This document shows, piece after piece, positions 1 through 8,340 of a DNA stretch of 51,291 bases; position 1 is the first letter of the stretch; each line of letters starts with the position of its first letter. The DNA comes from Myxococcota bacterium (GTDB taxonomy: Bacteria > Myxococcota > Kuafuiibacteriia > Kuafuiibacteriales > Kuafuiibacteriaceae). A model generated the notes under the pieces. The model saw nothing but the letters and a program-made list of their open reading frames with translations, had not been told where the DNA came from and did not search any database. Both the position numbers and the translations under genes were made by a program. The stretch spans positions 1 to 51,291 of the forward strand of contig JANQQN010000005.1 of the NCBI GenBank assembly GCA_028289325.1, in the 5' to 3' direction.

Positions 1-94
1 GCTGGTGGGCCAACGTCTTGTAGGTCTTCAGATTCACCGCTCGCACGGGGTGGTGAGTGCCCGCCTTGGGCGCGACCCCACTCCCGGACGACCC
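1..94 (-). pseudogene. argC: argC internal fragment in inverted orientation
   Basis: Read on the minus strand from 94 to 1, this stretch encodes an uninterrupted ArgC segment containing SSGSG, THHPVRA and NLKTYKTLAHQ. These match the conserved centre of N-acetyl-gamma-glutamyl-phosphate reductase as I know it. The last 38 bases of that reading are repeated on the plus strand at 95-132, where the gene carries on with HTPEI. Joining the reverse complement of 1-94 to base 133 restores one continuous ArgC frame. The fragment is therefore the missing upstream part of the neighbouring argC copied in inverted orientation. A fold-back chimera of the library or assembly is the simplest explanation; a real inversion is possible but less likely. 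Confidence 0.8.
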
Positions 95-132
95 GGTGAA
101 TCTGAAGACCTACAAGACGTTGGCCCACCAGC
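1..132. repeat. Inverted repeat, arms 1-39 and 94-132
   Basis: Bases 1-39 are the exact reverse complement of 94-132, with a 54-base loop between the arms. Both arms lie inside argC coding sequence. A perfect coding-sequence palindrome at the very first base of the window is typical of a fold-back artefact, not of a biological terminator or attachment site. Confidence 0.95.
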
Positions 133-548
133 ACACGCCCGAGATCACCGAGACGCTCATTGCCGCGGGCGCCAAGGATCTGAAGCTGCAGTTCGTTCCC
201 GTGTCCGCGCCGCTGTCCCGGGGATTGTTCGCATCGTCGTTCGCGCACGTCGATTCGTCGATCTCCGAAGAGCAGATCCGAGCCGCGTTCATGGAGGATT
301 ACCGTGACGAGCCATTCGTTCGAATGCCCGACGGGCGCTTGCCCGAGGTCGCGGCGGTGTCGGGCTCCAACTACGTCGAAGCCGGCGTGGTGTTCGGGGA
401 GATCGCCGATAGTCGGCGGGTCGTCAATTGCCTGACCGCGCTCGACAACCTCATCAAGGGGGGCGCGGGGCAGGGGATTCAAAACATGAACCTCGCGCTG
501 GGCCTCGATGAACGGCTGTCGCTGGAAGATCCGGGGAGCTGGCCATGA
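95..548 (+). CDS. argC: N-acetyl-gamma-glutamyl-phosphate reductase, C-terminal part
   Basis: ArgC makes N-acetylglutamate semialdehyde from N-acetylglutamyl phosphate with NADPH, the third step of arginine synthesis in the cytosol. Visible motifs are NLKTYKTLAHQHTPEI, which includes the family's conserved histidine, and the C-terminal SGSNYVEAGVVF and NLIKGGAGQGIQNMN. About 150 residues are present. The N-terminal nucleotide-binding half and the catalytic cysteine are missing. An in-frame GTG exists at 57 just after a TGA, but bases 57-94 belong to the inverted fragment, so it is not a credible start. The stop TGA (546-548) overlaps the argB ATG (545-547), so the two genes are translationally coupled. 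Confidence 0.88.
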
Positions 549-1366
549 CCGTGGTCCTCAAGCTCGGGGGGGAGCTCGCGACCCCGGCTCGAGCCGAGGA
601 GCGGGCGGCGATCGTCGCCAGCGTGCGGGCCCTGGCCGACGGTGGCCAACGGGTCGTCGTGGTCCATGGCGGCGGGCCGCAGACGTCGGCGCTGCAGCAG
701 TCGCTCGGCCAGGTGCCGAAGATCGTTGGCGGGCGTCGGGTGACCGACGAGGCTGCGCTCGACGCGATCAAGATGGCCGTCGGCGGCAAGGTCAACGCCG
801 ACCTGGTCAGCGCTTTTCTCGAAGGTGGCCTGTCGGCCGTGGGGCTGACCGGGGCCAGTGGCCGGACGATCGTGTGCGTCAAGCGGCCGGCGATGGTGGT
901 ATCCGGCGGTGGACCGGATCCGGTCGACTACGGCTTCGTCGGCGCGATCACCGCGATGAACCGCGGTCTTCTCGACGCCTTGATCGATGCCGAACACGTT
1001 CCGGTGCTCGCATGCATCGGCGCGGACGAGGCCGGCCGGACCTACAACATCAACGCGGACACCGTCGCCAACGCCGTGGCCCGAGGACTTGCTGCGCAGG
1101 CCCTGATTCTTTTGACCTCCACCCCGGGCGTCCTGAGCGATAAGGACGACCCGTCCACCCGGCTCGCTCGTTTGTCGGTGGCCGAGGGACGCGCCGCCAT
1201 CGCCGATGGAACGGTGCAGGGGGGCATGATTCCCAAGCTCGAGGAATCGTTCAAAACGATCGAAGCGGGCGTGGGTCGCGTCTTGATTCTTGGCCACGTC
1301 GGCGCCGGTCAGATCGAAGAGGCCCTGGCCGAGCCGGGCCGATGGGGCACGGTGCTCGTACCTTGA
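545..1366 (+). CDS. argB: Acetylglutamate kinase
   Basis: ArgB phosphorylates N-acetylglutamate with ATP, the second step of arginine synthesis. The 273-residue length is normal for the amino-acid kinase fold. Visible features are the N-terminal KLGGEL nucleotide-binding strand, VVVVHGGGPQ (substrate and phosphate loop), YNINADTVANAVA, and the C-terminal GGMIPKLEESF segment that closes the ATP site. The start ATG overlaps the argC stop as ATGA. The ArgC motifs (THHPVRA, HQHTPEI) are of the type also found with LysW-carrier enzymes, but no carrier gene is visible, so the arginine role is preferred. The gene ends 21 bases before a convergent gene, with a hairpin between them. Confidence 0.95.
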   Translation: MTVVLKLGGELATPARAEERAAIVASVRALADGGQRVVVVHGGGPQTSALQQSLGQVPKIVGGRRVTDEAALDAIKMAVGGKVNADLVSAFLEGGLSAVGLTGASGRTIVCVKRPAMVVSGGGPDPVDYGFVGAITAMNRGLLDALIDAEHVPVLACIGADEAGRTYNINADTVANAVARGLAAQALILLTSTPGVLSDKDDPSTRLARLSVAEGRAAIADGTVQGGMIPKLEESFKTIEAGVGRVLILGHVGAGQIEEALAEPGRWGTVLVP

Positions 1367-1378
1367 TCCGCCAACGGG

Positions 1379-1406
1379 CGCCCGCGCTAGGGCTTAGCAG
1401 CGGGCG
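1379..1406. terminator. Hairpin between convergent argB and DUF255 gene
   Basis: Seven bases, 1379-1385 (CGCCCGC), pair with 1400-1406 (GCGGGCG). Inside that stem GCTA (386-389) pairs with TAGC (395-398), leaving a one-base bulge and a five-base loop. The hairpin sits where the two convergent genes end and could serve both strands. It has no T-tract on either side, so intrinsic termination is uncertain. Confidence 0.45.
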
Positions 1407-3717
1407 GGGTGAGCGCGGGGGCGGTCAATGTGGCCGTGTCTTTCAGCTGCTCCTCGAGCTCCCTCGGGTCGGACGTGGGCTTCTTGCAGACCTGTTGTAA
1501 ACACACGTACGCGGTGGCCTTGCCGCCGCGGGGCGCTTTGTCTTTCGCCCACGGGACGTCGTCCGGCGGGGCGCCGATGACCAGCCCCCGGTTGGGCAGG
1601 AAGGTCCTTCGAACAACATCCTGCAGCGGCCCTCGTTCCGGTCCCTCTCCGACGATCACGATCTCCTTGGCCTCGTCGTGGTAATAGTCGAGGGCCACCG
1701 CAAGCTTGGGGGTCTCCTCGGCGTCATCGAGGAGCGGTTGCCCGAACGCAAACAGAACGCGCTCCGCACGCTCGGCGTACCGGCGGTCGGTAGTCAGGGT
1801 GTGCAGGCGCAAAAGGTTCAGGGCGGCGACCGAGTTCCCCGACGGCTGGGCACCGTCGTAGATCGGCTTTTCTCGAACGAGGAGCTTGGGACCGTCGTCC
1901 GCGGTCGCAAAGTATCCACCGTTGGTGTCGTCGGCGTAGTGGGTGTCCAGGATCTTCTGCAGGCGCAGGGCCTCCGATAGCCACTGGGACGCCCCCGTGG
2001 CTTCGTACAGGTCGAGCAGGCCGGCGATGAAGAACGCGTAGTCTTCGAGGACGGCCTGGTGAGGTGCGGGTCCGCGGCGGTACGCCCGAAGCAGCCGCCC
2101 ATCTCGACTGAGTTTATCGAGGACGAAACGGGCCGATCGCGCGGCCGTCGAAACGTACTTTGGCGCCCCGAGCGCAAATCCGGCTTTGGCGAAAGCGGAG
2201 ATCATCTGGCCGTTCCATTCGGTGATGATCTTGTCGTCGAGGAGAGGGTGGGGCCGCTTCTCGCGGGCCTCGTACAGCGCTTTCTTCGCCGCCTCGATCT
2301 CCGCCCGCAGCGCTTCGACGGACATCCGCAGGCCCTCGGCCACCACTTCGTCGGAACGAGGACGATGCAGGATGTTGTGGCCTTCGAAGTTACCGGCCTC
2401 GGTGACGTCGAAGTACGCATTCACGATTTTGGCCCGCTCGTGGCCAACGACGCCGGCGATCTGGGCCGGTGTCCACACGAAGAACTTGCCCTCGACCCCC
2501 TCGCTGTCGGCGTCGGTCGCCGAGTAGAAGCCCCCTTCGGGGCTGGTCATCTCCCTCCGAACGTAGTCGAGGGTCTCTCTTGCGATCTCGGCGAACGCTT
2601 CGTCGCCGGTGGCCTGATACGTTTCAACGAGCAGCGAGACCAGCTGCGCGTTGTCGTACAGCATCTTCTCGAAGTGCGGGACCAGCCACTCTCGATCCGT
2701 TGAATAGCGCGCAAACCCGCCTCCGACGTGGTCGTAGATCCCGCCTCGCATCATCCGGGTCAGCGACTGGGTGACGATCCGCAGGGCCAGTGGATCGCCG
2801 GTTCGACGCGCGTATCGCAGCAGGAGCTCGTAGGTCGATGGACGCGGAAACTTGGGCGCCTTGCCGAAGCCGCCGTGGACGGGGTCGAAGCGCTTGGCCA
2901 AGGTCTGCGCAGCGCGATGAAAGACGGCCGGCCCCGGCATGCCCTCGGGGGGCTGCCGGCGGGCATACTGGGCCATCATCTTCGAGACCTGGGCCGCGGA
3001 CTCCACGATCCGGTCCCGCTCCTCCGTGTACAGCTGATGGAGGCGACGGAGGATGGATAGAAAACCGATCCTCATGCCGCGGTCGCCGTCGTGGGGCGGG
3101 AAGTACGTTCCGCCGAAGAACGGTCGGCCGTCGGGGGTCATGATGACCGTCATCGGCCACCCGCCCCGCCCGGTCATCAGCTGCACGGCGGTCATGTACA
3201 CGCTATCGACGTCGGGGCGCTCTTCTCGGTCGACCTTGATCGCCACGAAGTGGCTGTTGATGTACTCGGCGATCTCCAGGTTCTCGAAAGACTCGCGCTC
3301 CATGACGTGGCACCAGTGGCACGTGCTGTACCCCACGCTGAGAAGGATGGGCCGGCCCAGCGCGCGCGCTGCCTCGAACGCTTCTTCCCCCCAGGGGCGC
3401 CAGTCGACGGGATTGTGCGCATGTTGGAGAAGGTAGGGGCTCGTCTCCCGGATCAGGCGGTTGATGTACTTGGGGCCGCCGTCGTCGAGATGATGATGGG
3501 TGCGCGGGGTGTAACCGTCGCCCTGTCCCTCGAACGCGGCGCGCAGCTCGGCGGACAGGGAGGGGTCGAAGGGCTCGGCGCCGGGCAGTCGGATAGGGGA
3601 GGAATCGGTCATCTTGGCACTTTCGGGGCCGGGGCCCGGGCTGCAGCCGCGGCAGGCCCCTTTCAACATCGCCAGCGGAACCACGACGAGGAGAGCAACC
3701 GTGACGGCGCGCGTCAT
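1387..3717 (-). CDS. DUF255 thioredoxin-fold/glycosidase-like protein (YyaL family)
   Basis: This 776-residue protein matches the YyaL/SPATA20 family: an N-terminal thioredoxin-like DUF255 domain followed by an alpha/alpha barrel resembling six-hairpin glycosidases. Visible are HAHNPVDW (about residues 99-106), the redox-like CHWC at 133-136, and [22 protein letters not shown]; the C-terminal half has helical motifs such as [10 protein letters not shown]. The enzymatic activity of the family is not settled. Residues 5-20 form a hydrophobic stretch followed by a Cys-rich GACRGC, which suggests export or a lipoprotein-like anchor; most family members lack this. An internal Met at 36 is an alternative start that would remove it. 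It is transcribed divergently from the VWA lipoprotein, 62 bases away. Confidence 0.85.
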   Translation of the reverse strand: MTRAVTVALLVVVPLAMLKGACRGCSPGPGPESAKMTDSSPIRLPGAEPFDPSLSAELRAAFEGQGDGYTPRTHHHLDDGGPKYINRLIRETSPYLLQHAHNPVDWRPWGEEAFEAARALGRPILLSVGYSTCHWCHVMERESFENLEIAEYINSHFVAIKVDREERPDVDSVYMTAVQLMTGRGGWPMTVIMTPDGRPFFGGTYFPPHDGDRGMRIGFLSILRRLHQLYTEERDRIVESAAQVSKMMAQYARRQPPEGMPGPAVFHRAAQTLAKRFDPVHGGFGKAPKFPRPSTYELLLRYARRTGDPLALRIVTQSLTRMMRGGIYDHVGGGFARYSTDREWLVPHFEKMLYDNAQLVSLLVETYQATGDEAFAEIARETLDYVRREMTSPEGGFYSATDADSEGVEGKFFVWTPAQIAGVVGHERAKIVNAYFDVTEAGNFEGHNILHRPRSDEVVAEGLRMSVEALRAEIEAAKKALYEAREKRPHPLLDDKIITEWNGQMISAFAKAGFALGAPKYVSTAARSARFVLDKLSRDGRLLRAYRRGPAPHQAVLEDYAFFIAGLLDLYEATGASQWLSEALRLQKILDTHYADDTNGGYFATADDGPKLLVREKPIYDGAQPSGNSVAALNLLRLHTLTTDRRYAERAERVLFAFGQPLLDDAEETPKLAVALDYYHDEAKEIVIVGEGPERGPLQDVVRRTFLPNRGLVIGAPPDDVPWAKDKAPRGGKATAYVCLQQVCKKPTSDPRELEEQLKDTATLTAPALTPPAAKP

Positions 3718-3779
3718 TCGTGGATGATGAACCGACCGGCGTTCAGATCCAATCGTCTTCCTGTCCGTTGAACCCGGAC

Positions 3780-5450
3780 ATGCCGACTCGATTGACGATC
3801 TTCCTCCTTTTCACCGGCCTCGTGGGGGCCGCGGCCGTGCTCGCGTGTCGCTCTTCGGGGGCCGGGGCCGATACCGCCGCTCTTCGCGCCACCGGTCCGA
3901 CCACCCCATCGAGCGAGGCCTCGGCGGCGCCCCGAGTGGCCGCTCCGCCCCGTCCCCACCCTGCGCCCGCACCGCCGCGGGCAGAGGCCGAAGCCGACGC
4001 GATGGCGCCGGTTGAATATGCAGTGAAAACCGGCGCTCCCTCCGCGAAGCGGGACCGCCGGTCCGAGCTTGCCCCGCCGACCTTCTCAGGTCGCGAGGAC
4101 GCCCGAATCAATGAAATGACTCGAACCGGCGACGACGCGCTGTCCACGTTCGCGATCGATGTGGACACCGCGGCGTACTCGATCGCGCGCCGCGCCTTGA
4201 CCCCGGAGTGGATGCCGACCCCGAGCCTGGTTCGGGTGGAGGAGTTCGTGAACTTCTTTCAGTACGCCTACGAGCCGCCCACGGGGCCCGAGCAGCTGTT
4301 CGCCATCGAAGCGGTCGGGGCGCGGTCACCGGTCGACGCGGATCGACACCTGCTCCGAATCGGGGTGCAGGCCCGAAAGATCCGCGAGCGGGATCGTAAG
4401 CCGGTGAACCTGGTGTTCCTGGTCGATACCAGCGGTTCGATGTCGAGCCGGGACAAGCTGGAGCTCGCTCAGCGTGCGCTGTCGGTGGCCGTCGACCGAC
4501 TCGACGACCGCGACCAGGTCGCGATCACCACCTATGCCGGCAGCGTGAGTCTCGTGCTGCCGCCGACCTCGGGGGCGGAAAAGGCGGAGATCAAGCGCGC
4601 GCTCCGTAGCCTCCGCAGCAGTGGTGGCACCGCGATGAGCTCGGGCATGGCGCTCGCTTACCAGCAGGCGCGAGCGATGATGAGCGGCGATGAGGTCACC
4701 CGGGTCATCGTGTGCTCCGATGGCGACGCGAACATTGGCCCCGCGTCTCCCGAGGCGATCCTCGACGCCATCGGTCACTACGTAGACGAGGGCATTCGCA
4801 TGAGCACGGTCGGTTTCGGTACCGGCAACTACCAAGACTACATGATGGAGCAGCTCGCGAACCGCGGAAACGGCAACTACTTCTATATCGATTCGATGCG
4901 GCAGGCGGATCGCGTGTTTGGTCGAGACCTATTCAAGATGCTCGAAGATGTCGCCCAAGACGTGAAGATCCAGGTGGCGTTCGACCCGGAGCGGGTGACC
5001 AGCTATCGGCTCGTCGGCTACGAGAATCGCGATGTCGCCGACCGCGACTTCCGCAACGACGCCGTCGACGCGGGGGAGATCGGCGCCGGCCATCAAGTCA
5101 CTGCCCTGTACGAGATCGCGCTCAACGATGACGCAGAACCGGGGCCGATCGCCGAAGTGCGGGTGCGAGCGAAGCGCCCGCGGGGGTCGGTCGCCAAGGA
5201 GACCTCGTTCGCGGTCGCCCGTCGCCACGTGGACCGTAGCTTCGAATCGGCCGACGGGGACTTCCGGTTCGCGGTGGCCGCGATGGCCGGCGCCGAGCTG
5301 CTCCGTCGAAGCCCGTATGCGGATCGTTGGACCTTCAATCGGGTCGTCGAGATCGCTGACCGCGCCGACGCAGACCGAGATCCCGACCGCGCCGAGTTCA
5401 TCGCGCTCATGCGAACCGCGGCCGAGCTGTCGGCCACCGCTCGTCGGTAG
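3780..5450 (+). CDS. YfbK-type von Willebrand factor A lipoprotein
   Basis: A 556-residue predicted lipoprotein. The start at 3780 gives a short signal peptide ending in AVLAC (Cys23); an upstream in-frame start at 3720 would place 20 polar residues before it and is rejected. After a Pro/Ala-rich linker comes the YfbK N-terminal domain ([16 protein letters not shown]). Next is a VWA domain with the intact metal-binding motif DTSGSMS at about residues 216-222, and a C-terminal DUF3520-like domain. VWA domains bind protein partners through a metal ion; the partner is unknown. The protein is probably anchored in a membrane facing the periplasm. It is divergent from the DUF255 gene and convergent with recA. 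Confidence 0.88.
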   Translation: MPTRLTIFLLFTGLVGAAAVLACRSSGAGADTAALRATGPTTPSSEASAAPRVAAPPRPHPAPAPPRAEAEADAMAPVEYAVKTGAPSAKRDRRSELAPPTFSGREDARINEMTRTGDDALSTFAIDVDTAAYSIARRALTPEWMPTPSLVRVEEFVNFFQYAYEPPTGPEQLFAIEAVGARSPVDADRHLLRIGVQARKIRERDRKPVNLVFLVDTSGSMSSRDKLELAQRALSVAVDRLDDRDQVAITTYAGSVSLVLPPTSGAEKAEIKRALRSLRSSGGTAMSSGMALAYQQARAMMSGDEVTRVIVCSDGDANIGPASPEAILDAIGHYVDEGIRMSTVGFGTGNYQDYMMEQLANRGNGNYFYIDSMRQADRVFGRDLFKMLEDVAQDVKIQVAFDPERVTSYRLVGYENRDVADRDFRNDAVDAGEIGAGHQVTALYEIALNDDAEPGPIAEVRVRAKRPRGSVAKETSFAVARRHVDRSFESADGDFRFAVAAMAGAELLRRSPYADRWTFNRVVEIADRADADRDPDRAEFIALMRTAAELSATARR

Positions 5451-5506
5451 CGTCGTCGCGAGGAAGACCTCCCGTATCGGTGATGGCGCCGACCCCCGGT
5501 CGCGAC

Positions 5507-6643
5507 CTACGCGGCTTTCGCGGCCGCCTTGTCCTTGTTCTTCGGGCTCTTGCTGGCCGTGGGCTCGGGTTTGGCGGTCGGTGGGGCCTTCGTGGTTGGC
5601 TCGGGCTGAGTCGTCGCGGGGCCCCAGGTCGAGGGGGCGCCGAGGTCTTCGACGCGTGGCGTTTCGCTCAGTAGAACGCTGCGCAGCTTGTCTTTCAACG
5701 TCGGACGGCCATCGAGCCATTCTCGGGCTCGCTCCCGCCCTTGGCCCATGCGCTCGCCGCACAGGGCGTACCATGCGCCTGACTTTTCGATGATGCCCTG
5801 CTCGAGACCGAGGTCGAGCAACTCGCCCGAAGTGCTGATGCCGTGTCTGTACATGACGTCGAATTCGGCATCTCGGAACGGCGGCGCGACCTTGTTCTTG
5901 ACCACCTTGGCTCGCACCCGGCTGCCGACGACGTCGTCACCGGATTTGACGGCGCCAATCCGACGGACGTCGATTCTGACCGACGCGTAGAACTTCAGGG
6001 CGTTGCCGCCGGTGGTGGTCTCCGGCGAACCGAACATGACCCCGATCTTGTGGCGGGTCTGGTTGATGAAGATGATGGCCGTCTTGCATCTTGCGGCGTG
6101 GCCAGTGAGCTTGCGCATCGCTTGCGACATGAGCCGGGCCTGTAGGCCCACGTGGGCGTCGCCCATTTCGCCCTCGAGCTCGGCCTTGGGGACCAGGGCG
6201 GCAACGGAATCGACGACGACGAGGTCGATGGCGCTGCTTCGGATGAGGGTCTCGGCGATTTCGAGGGCCTGTTCGCCGTGATCCGGTTGGGCGACGAGCA
6301 GGTCTTCCAAACGTATGCCCAACGACCGAGCGTATCGTGCATCGAGGGCGTGCTCGGCATCGATAAACGCGGCTGTACCGCCGTGGGTCTGGGCCGACGC
6401 GATCGCGTGGAGGGCGAGGGTGGTCTTGCCGGACGCTTCCGGCCCGTAGACTTCGGTGATCCGGCCTCGCGGCAGGCCGCCGACGCCCAGGGCGCGGTCC
6501 AGACCCACGCTGCCCGACGGGATGACTTGCACCGGCTCGGCGGCGGCCGGGTCGCCGCCCAGGAGCATAATGGCGCCCCGGCCGAACTGCTTTTCGATCT
6601 CGGAGATCGTGGTTTTGATACCGCTCGCGATTTGGTTGCTCAA
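5507..6643 (-). CDS. recA: Recombinase RecA
   Basis: RecA forms filaments on single-stranded DNA, drives strand exchange and stimulates LexA self-cleavage. The 378-residue protein has the N-terminal [19 protein letters not shown] helix, Walker A GPEASGKT at 67-74, the Walker B strand VVVDSVAAL, and the loop L2 region [19 protein letters not shown]. The usual basic segment before GVMFG reads RHKI. The C-terminus from about 335 is Pro/Thr/Lys/Ala-rich, as in many deltaproteobacterial RecAs. Myxobacteria often carry two recA genes, so this may be one of a pair. Upstream, GAACGGACGTTA at 6828-6839 loosely resembles a GAAC-N4-GTTC SOS box but lies about 185 bases away. A recX gene occurs much further on, at 38804. 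Confidence 0.95.
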   Translation of the reverse strand: MSNQIASGIKTTISEIEKQFGRGAIMLLGGDPAAAEPVQVIPSGSVGLDRALGVGGLPRGRITEVYGPEASGKTTLALHAIASAQTHGGTAAFIDAEHALDARYARSLGIRLEDLLVAQPDHGEQALEIAETLIRSSAIDLVVVDSVAALVPKAELEGEMGDAHVGLQARLMSQAMRKLTGHAARCKTAIIFINQTRHKIGVMFGSPETTTGGNALKFYASVRIDVRRIGAVKSGDDVVGSRVRAKVVKNKVAPPFRDAEFDVMYRHGISTSGELLDLGLEQGIIEKSGAWYALCGERMGQGRERAREWLDGRPTLKDKLRSVLLSETPRVEDLGAPSTWGPATTQPEPTTKAPPTAKPEPTASKSPKNKDKAAAKAA

Positions 6644-6873
6644 TCGTCGCTCTCTTTCCGTCCGCAGGGGACGACGCCGACCGGAGCAATCCGTATGCCA
6701 CGGGGCGGAAAGGGGCCGGCCAGCGACAACGCGGGGTGCGCGCTCGGATCCGAGCGTCGGAATCCGTCGAAACTAAGAAATCGACGCAGATATGTGCGGC
6801 GTGCGTCACATCGGCGTTGGCCGCAAAGAACGGACGTTAACCGCCGCCGCATCGCCGGACGCTGATGGGAGCG

Positions 6874-7539
6874 TCAGTCGAATCGGCAGCTGAGGTCGAG
6901 CGCTTCTCCCAATCGCTGTAGGTATCTTTTGCGCGGGACTTCGGAGGCGCCCATCGAAACCAGGTGGGGTGTGGTCTGTTGAATGTCGAGCAGGGCGAAG
7001 CCGCGGGAGCGCAGCCGTTCGACCAAGGCAACCAATGCAACTTTGGACGCGTTGGTGACCGTGCTGAACATCGATTCTCCAGCAAAAAACCCCCCGATAG
7101 CGACGCCGTAGAGGCCGCCGACGAGCGTACCTTCGACGCGAGCCTCTACCGAGTGCGCGTAGCCCTCGCGGTGCAAGCGCAGGTAAGCCTGCTTCATTTC
7201 ACGGGTTATCCACGTAGACGGTCGGTCGGGGGCAGGGGCTCCACAGCCGTCCACCACCGCGCTGAAGTCTTGATTGATCGAGATTTCGAACGTTCCTCGG
7301 CGCAGAACCTTCGTGAGGCTACGAGATACGTGGAGCTGGTCGAGCTCGAGGATGGCGCGCGGATCGGGTGAAAACCAGGTCATCAGGTCGTCGTGAAAGA
7401 TGGGCCACGGAAATATCCCGCTCCGATACGCGAGCAGCAGCCGCTCGACCGACAGATCGCCTCCGACGGCCACCAAGCCGTCGCGGTCTGCGCTGGTGGC
7501 CGGAGGAAATTCAATCTTCCGGCTTAAGATGGCGACCAC
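6874..7539 (-). CDS. aat: Leucyl/phenylalanyl-tRNA--protein transferase
   Basis: Aat transfers Leu or Phe from tRNA to proteins with N-terminal Arg or Lys, marking them for ClpS/ClpAP degradation in the cytosol. The 221-residue length is normal. Recognised segments are FPPATSADRDGLVAVGGDLS, FSPDPRAI, TWITREMKQAYLRLHREGYAHSVE, GGFFAGESMFS, ASKVALVALVERLRSRGF and LLDIQQTTPHLVSMGASEV, in the order typical of the family. The gene is oriented like recA and ends 230 bases upstream of it. Its own upstream region (7540-7810) separates it from a divergent small gene. Confidence 0.93.
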   Translation of the reverse strand: MVAILSRKIEFPPATSADRDGLVAVGGDLSVERLLLAYRSGIFPWPIFHDDLMTWFSPDPRAILELDQLHVSRSLTKVLRRGTFEISINQDFSAVVDGCGAPAPDRPSTWITREMKQAYLRLHREGYAHSVEARVEGTLVGGLYGVAIGGFFAGESMFSTVTNASKVALVALVERLRSRGFALLDIQQTTPHLVSMGASEVPRKRYLQRLGEALDLSCRFD

Positions 7540-7775
7540 GCATAGATCTTAGTGCAGGGCCGTCGAACTGCCCAGAAGGAAACGAACGACGGCGCCGCGG
7601 CGTTCAGGACCGCCGATCACCGACCGGAACCGTGAGCTGGAGGTTTCTCCGGACCATCAGCGCCGAAAAACGTTGACCTGTCCGGGGTGCAGAGAAGGAA
7701 GCCGCGGGCGCGATCACAGACGCAAGTAAACCTGCGTCAGGATGCAGCAATACTCAGACTATTCAGAAATTTAAG

Positions 7776-7802
7776 TTTACAGTCGCTACGTTCGTTTATA
7801 AT
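7776..7802 (+). promoter_or_regulatory. Sigma-70-type promoter ending at a GTG start
   Basis: TTTACA (7776-7781) and a perfect TATAAT (7797-7802) are separated by 15 bases, inside an AT-rich island (about 7740-7805) in GC-rich surroundings. A transcript would start around 7809-7811, which is the GTG start codon of the next gene, so the mRNA would be leaderless. The spacer is two bases shorter than ideal. Confidence 0.6.
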
Positions 7803-7810
7803 CTGAGCCG

Positions 7811-8101
7811 GTGGATACCGCAAAAATAGCCAAAGAGCTTCGCTCGGCTATCGACGAACTCAAAGACGAGCGCTCGGTCATCGAAAACAAGATTGGGGCC
7901 ATGGAACAAGCGCTGAGGGAGCTCGGGGTGAAACGAGGCCCAGGGCGCCCGCGGGGGTCTTCGAACAAAACCGTCGTGTCCAAGCGCTCGGCGGCCAAGA
8001 AGAAAGTTTCCCGAAACTGGAGCCCCGAAGCGCGGCGAGCGGCGGCTGAGCGGATGCGCAAGTACTGGGCCGATCGTAAGAAAGCAACCAAGAAGGCCTG
8101 A
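7811..8101 (+). CDS. Small AT-hook coiled-coil protein
   Basis: A 96-residue, strongly basic protein. Residues 1-40 form a charged helix likely to be a coiled coil (KIAKELRSAIDELKDERSV). The central KRGPGRPRGS is a canonical AT-hook that binds the minor groove. A C-terminal motif, WSPEARRAAAERMRKYWADR, resembles the short tail helix seen in several deltaproteobacterial DNA-binding proteins. Together these suggest a small nucleoid-associated or regulatory protein, possibly a dimer. The start is GTG with no ribosome-binding site; the promoter directly in front implies a leaderless mRNA. The next in-frame ATG lies inside the helix. The exact family is not recognised. Confidence 0.8.
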   Translation: MDTAKIAKELRSAIDELKDERSVIENKIGAMEQALRELGVKRGPGRPRGSSNKTVVSKRSAAKKKVSRNWSPEARRAAAERMRKYWADRKKATKKA

Positions 8102-8180
8102 GTATTCCGGCTGGGCCTATCGGGTTGACCCGCGGCGTGGGTCCATGCGCCGGGCTGAATCTCCAGGCGGAAGAACGGAC

Positions 8181-8227
8181 TCGATTTCCAAGCGCTTCGG
8201 TTTTGCTCGCTTCGTCTTTGAAATCGA
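8181..8227. terminator. Nested hairpin after the AT-hook gene
   Basis: TCGATTTC (8181-8188) pairs with GAAATCGA (8220-8227). Inside the loop AAGCG (8190-8194) pairs with CGCTT (8208-8212). The structure lies between the AT-hook gene and the convergent comM gene and is followed on the plus strand by TTTCGTTGTAATTCTT, which is T-rich but not a clean run. It may terminate the AT-hook transcript or protect its 3' end. Confidence 0.4.
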
Positions 8228-8340
8228 TTTCGTTGTAATTCTTGGAACAGGTACCCGGCCCTCAGTTTTTACCGTCTGAATCGGCCTGAATTGCCCTCGC
8301 TCCAGGCTCGGACGGGATGCTTGAGAGGCCGCGTACGGTT

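Noticed and set aside
6828..6839. GAACGGACGTTA as a LexA/SOS box for recA
   Set aside because: Only a near match to GAAC-N4-GTTC and about 185 bases from the start codon, with no clear promoter next to it.
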